NCBI GenBank assembly: GCA_002687515.1
Contig: NZAK01000181.1
Coordinates: 1-40,972, forward strand
Source: Rhodospirillaceae bacterium
GTDB lineage: Bacteria > Pseudomonadota > Alphaproteobacteria > Rhodospirillales > UBA2165
Length of the DNA: 40,972 nucleotides
Reading direction: 5' to 3'
The translations under genes and the position numbers were made by a program. The notes beneath the pieces were generated by a model. The model was not told where the DNA came from, did not search any database, and saw nothing but the letters and a program-made list of their open reading frames with translations. The number at the start of each line of letters is the position of its first letter. Position 1 is the first letter of the stretch. Below are positions 39,849 to 40,972 of the stretch, one piece after another.

Positions 39849-40972
39849 ATGGACTTCACCCTGCCTGATCATATCGAAGATTACCGGCTGCGCCTCGGCG
39901 CATTCGTTGCCGATGAGGTGCTGCCGCTGGAAGGTGTCGCCGCCAATTTCGACGCCCATGAAATGATCGCCGAGCCGGTCTTGCAAGAGCTCCGCGCCAA
40001 GGCCAAGGCGGCCGGCCTGTGGGCCTTTCAGATGCCGGAGGAACGAGGCGGCGCCGGCGTCGGCGCTATCGGCATGGCGGCCTGCTATGAAGAAATGGCG
40101 CGCTCGCCATTCGGGCCGCTGGTGTTCAACTGCGCCGCCCCCGATGACGGCAACATGATGGTCCTCGAAAAAGTGCTGCCCGAGGAGCAGAAGGAGCAAT
40201 GGCTGCAGCCGATCGTCGACGGCCGGCTCCGTTCGGCCTTCGCGATGACCGAACCGATGCCGGGCTCCGGCTCCGATCCGTCGGCGATGCTGACCACGGC
40301 CGAGAAAAAGGGCGATGCGTGGATTATCAATGGCCGCAAGCATTTCATTACCGGCGCCGAGGGCGCCAAGCATTTCATCCTGATCGCCAAAACCTCGGAC
40401 CATCCGCGCAAGGGGCTGACCGCCTTTTTGCATCATGCCGACGATCCCGGCTGGCGCCTCGAGCGGCGGATACCGATCATGGGGCCGGAAGAGCATGGCG
40501 GGCATTGCGAACTGGTCTATGACGGCCTCGAGATCCCCGACGCGCAGCGATTGCTGGAAGTCGGCGACGGCCTCAAGGTGACGCAAATCAGGCTCGGCAC
40601 GGCGCGCCTGACCCATTGCATGCGCTGGCTTGGAATGGCCAAGCGCGCCCTCGAAATCGCCTCGGACTATGTCGGCAAACGCGAAAGTTTCGGCGCCAAG
40701 CTGATCGAGCACGAAGGCGTGCAATGGATGATGGGCGAAGCCGCCATGGCGGTTCAGGTGGGGCGGCTTTTGGTGATGCACGCGGCCTGGAAACTTGAAC
40801 AGGGCGATTTCGCCAGGAAAGAGGTCTCGATGGCCAAGATTCAGGTGGCCGACAGCCTGCACCAGGCGGTCGACACGGCGATCCAGCTATGTGGCGCCGG
40901 CGGCTATTCCAAGGACAGTATATTGGAATGGATGTACCGTTACGCCCGCCAGGCGCGGCTGGTCGACGGCGC
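39849..40972 (+). CDS. Acyl-CoA dehydrogenase, truncated by window end
   Basis: 374 codons are visible from the ATG at 39849 (CAGGAG at 39835-39840), and the frame is open to the window edge. The helical N-terminal domain is followed by the FAMTEP-type flavin region (near 136-141), the ESFGAKLIEHEGVQ helix in the C-terminal domain and CGAGGYSKD. The visible end, ARQARLVDGA, is a typical point about 25-40 residues before the end of the protein. The enzyme would use FAD to introduce a double bond into the acyl-CoA made by the upstream synthetase, passing electrons to ETF. It is similar in build to the ACAD10/11-like group. Chain-length preference is unknown. Confidence 0.9.
   Translation, partial: MDFTLPDHIEDYRLRLGAFVADEVLPLEGVAANFDAHEMIAEPVLQELRAKAKAAGLWAFQMPEERGGAGVGAIGMAACYEEMARSPFGPLVFNCAAPDDGNMMVLEKVLPEEQKEQWLQPIVDGRLRSAFAMTEPMPGSGSDPSAMLTTAEKKGDAWIINGRKHFITGAEGAKHFILIAKTSDHPRKGLTAFLHHADDPGWRLERRIPIMGPEEHGGHCELVYDGLEIPDAQRLLEVGDGLKVTQIRLGTARLTHCMRWLGMAKRALEIASDYVGKRESFGAKLIEHEGVQWMMGEAAMAVQVGRLLVMHAAWKLEQGDFARKEVSMAKIQVADSLHQAVDTAIQLCGAGGYSKDSILEWMYRYARQARLVDG

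Noticed and set aside
1-40972. CRISPR array, rRNA, tRNA or intact insertion sequence
   Set aside because: No regular spaced repeats longer than 20 bases, no cloverleaf-like sequence noticed and no transposase or integrase motifs in any frame I read.

Overview
The window reads as a GC-rich chromosomal segment of an alphaproteobacterium, plausibly from the Rhodospirillales. Three things suggest this: a response regulator ending in the FGPDRRR motif, short CTAGAGCGG-type intergenic palindromes, and large hybrid signalling proteins beside broad aromatic and carboxylic-acid metabolism. No rRNA, tRNA, CRISPR array or intact insertion sequence was seen. Assignments come from motif reading only; no database was searched.

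Layout. Positions 1-5126 hold a UbiD-type decarboxylase with a small zinc-ribbon gene (minus strand), facing an 'amino acid synthesis' family gene and a tungsten aldehyde:ferredoxin oxidoreductase. Positions 5127-8900 hold a lipoprotein, a repeat-rich gene-free stretch, an extradiol-dioxygenase-like protein, a decayed SDR fragment and a methyltransferase lying between two related palindromes. Positions 8950-10642 hold a response regulator and HD-GYP protein split by an in-frame TAG, then a degenerate receiver. Positions 10984-14180 are a MarR / EmrA-like / EmrB-like efflux operon. Positions 14205-19416 hold a Gfo/Idh/MocA dehydrogenase, a CocE-type hydrolase, a TPR protein and an NTF2-like protein.

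The main systems are in 19,600-35,200. First comes an eight-gene anaerobic-respiration-type operon (19,783-27,433): a five-heme NapC-like quinol dehydrogenase, a diheme cytochrome c, a Tat-exported NapA-like molybdoenzyme, NapG, NapH, a second NapG-like protein, an unassigned membrane-anchored protein and a NapF-like polyferredoxin. An FNR/FixK-type box with ideal class II spacing lies upstream. No napB or napD is visible, so the set resembles Nap but is not a standard nitrate reductase. A signalling block follows: a membrane GAF protein, a CheY-like receiver, a receiver-Hpt protein and, convergent to it, a 1,908-residue hybrid kinase with four tandem periplasmic solute-binding domains and two kinase cores. 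This kinase is the most unusual single gene here.

Positions 35,365-40,972 hold a LysR regulator divergent from an M24-peptidase-like gene with an altered metal site, then an FmdB-type zinc ribbon, an acyl-CoA synthetase and a truncated acyl-CoA dehydrogenase, which look like one carboxylic-acid activation and oxidation operon.
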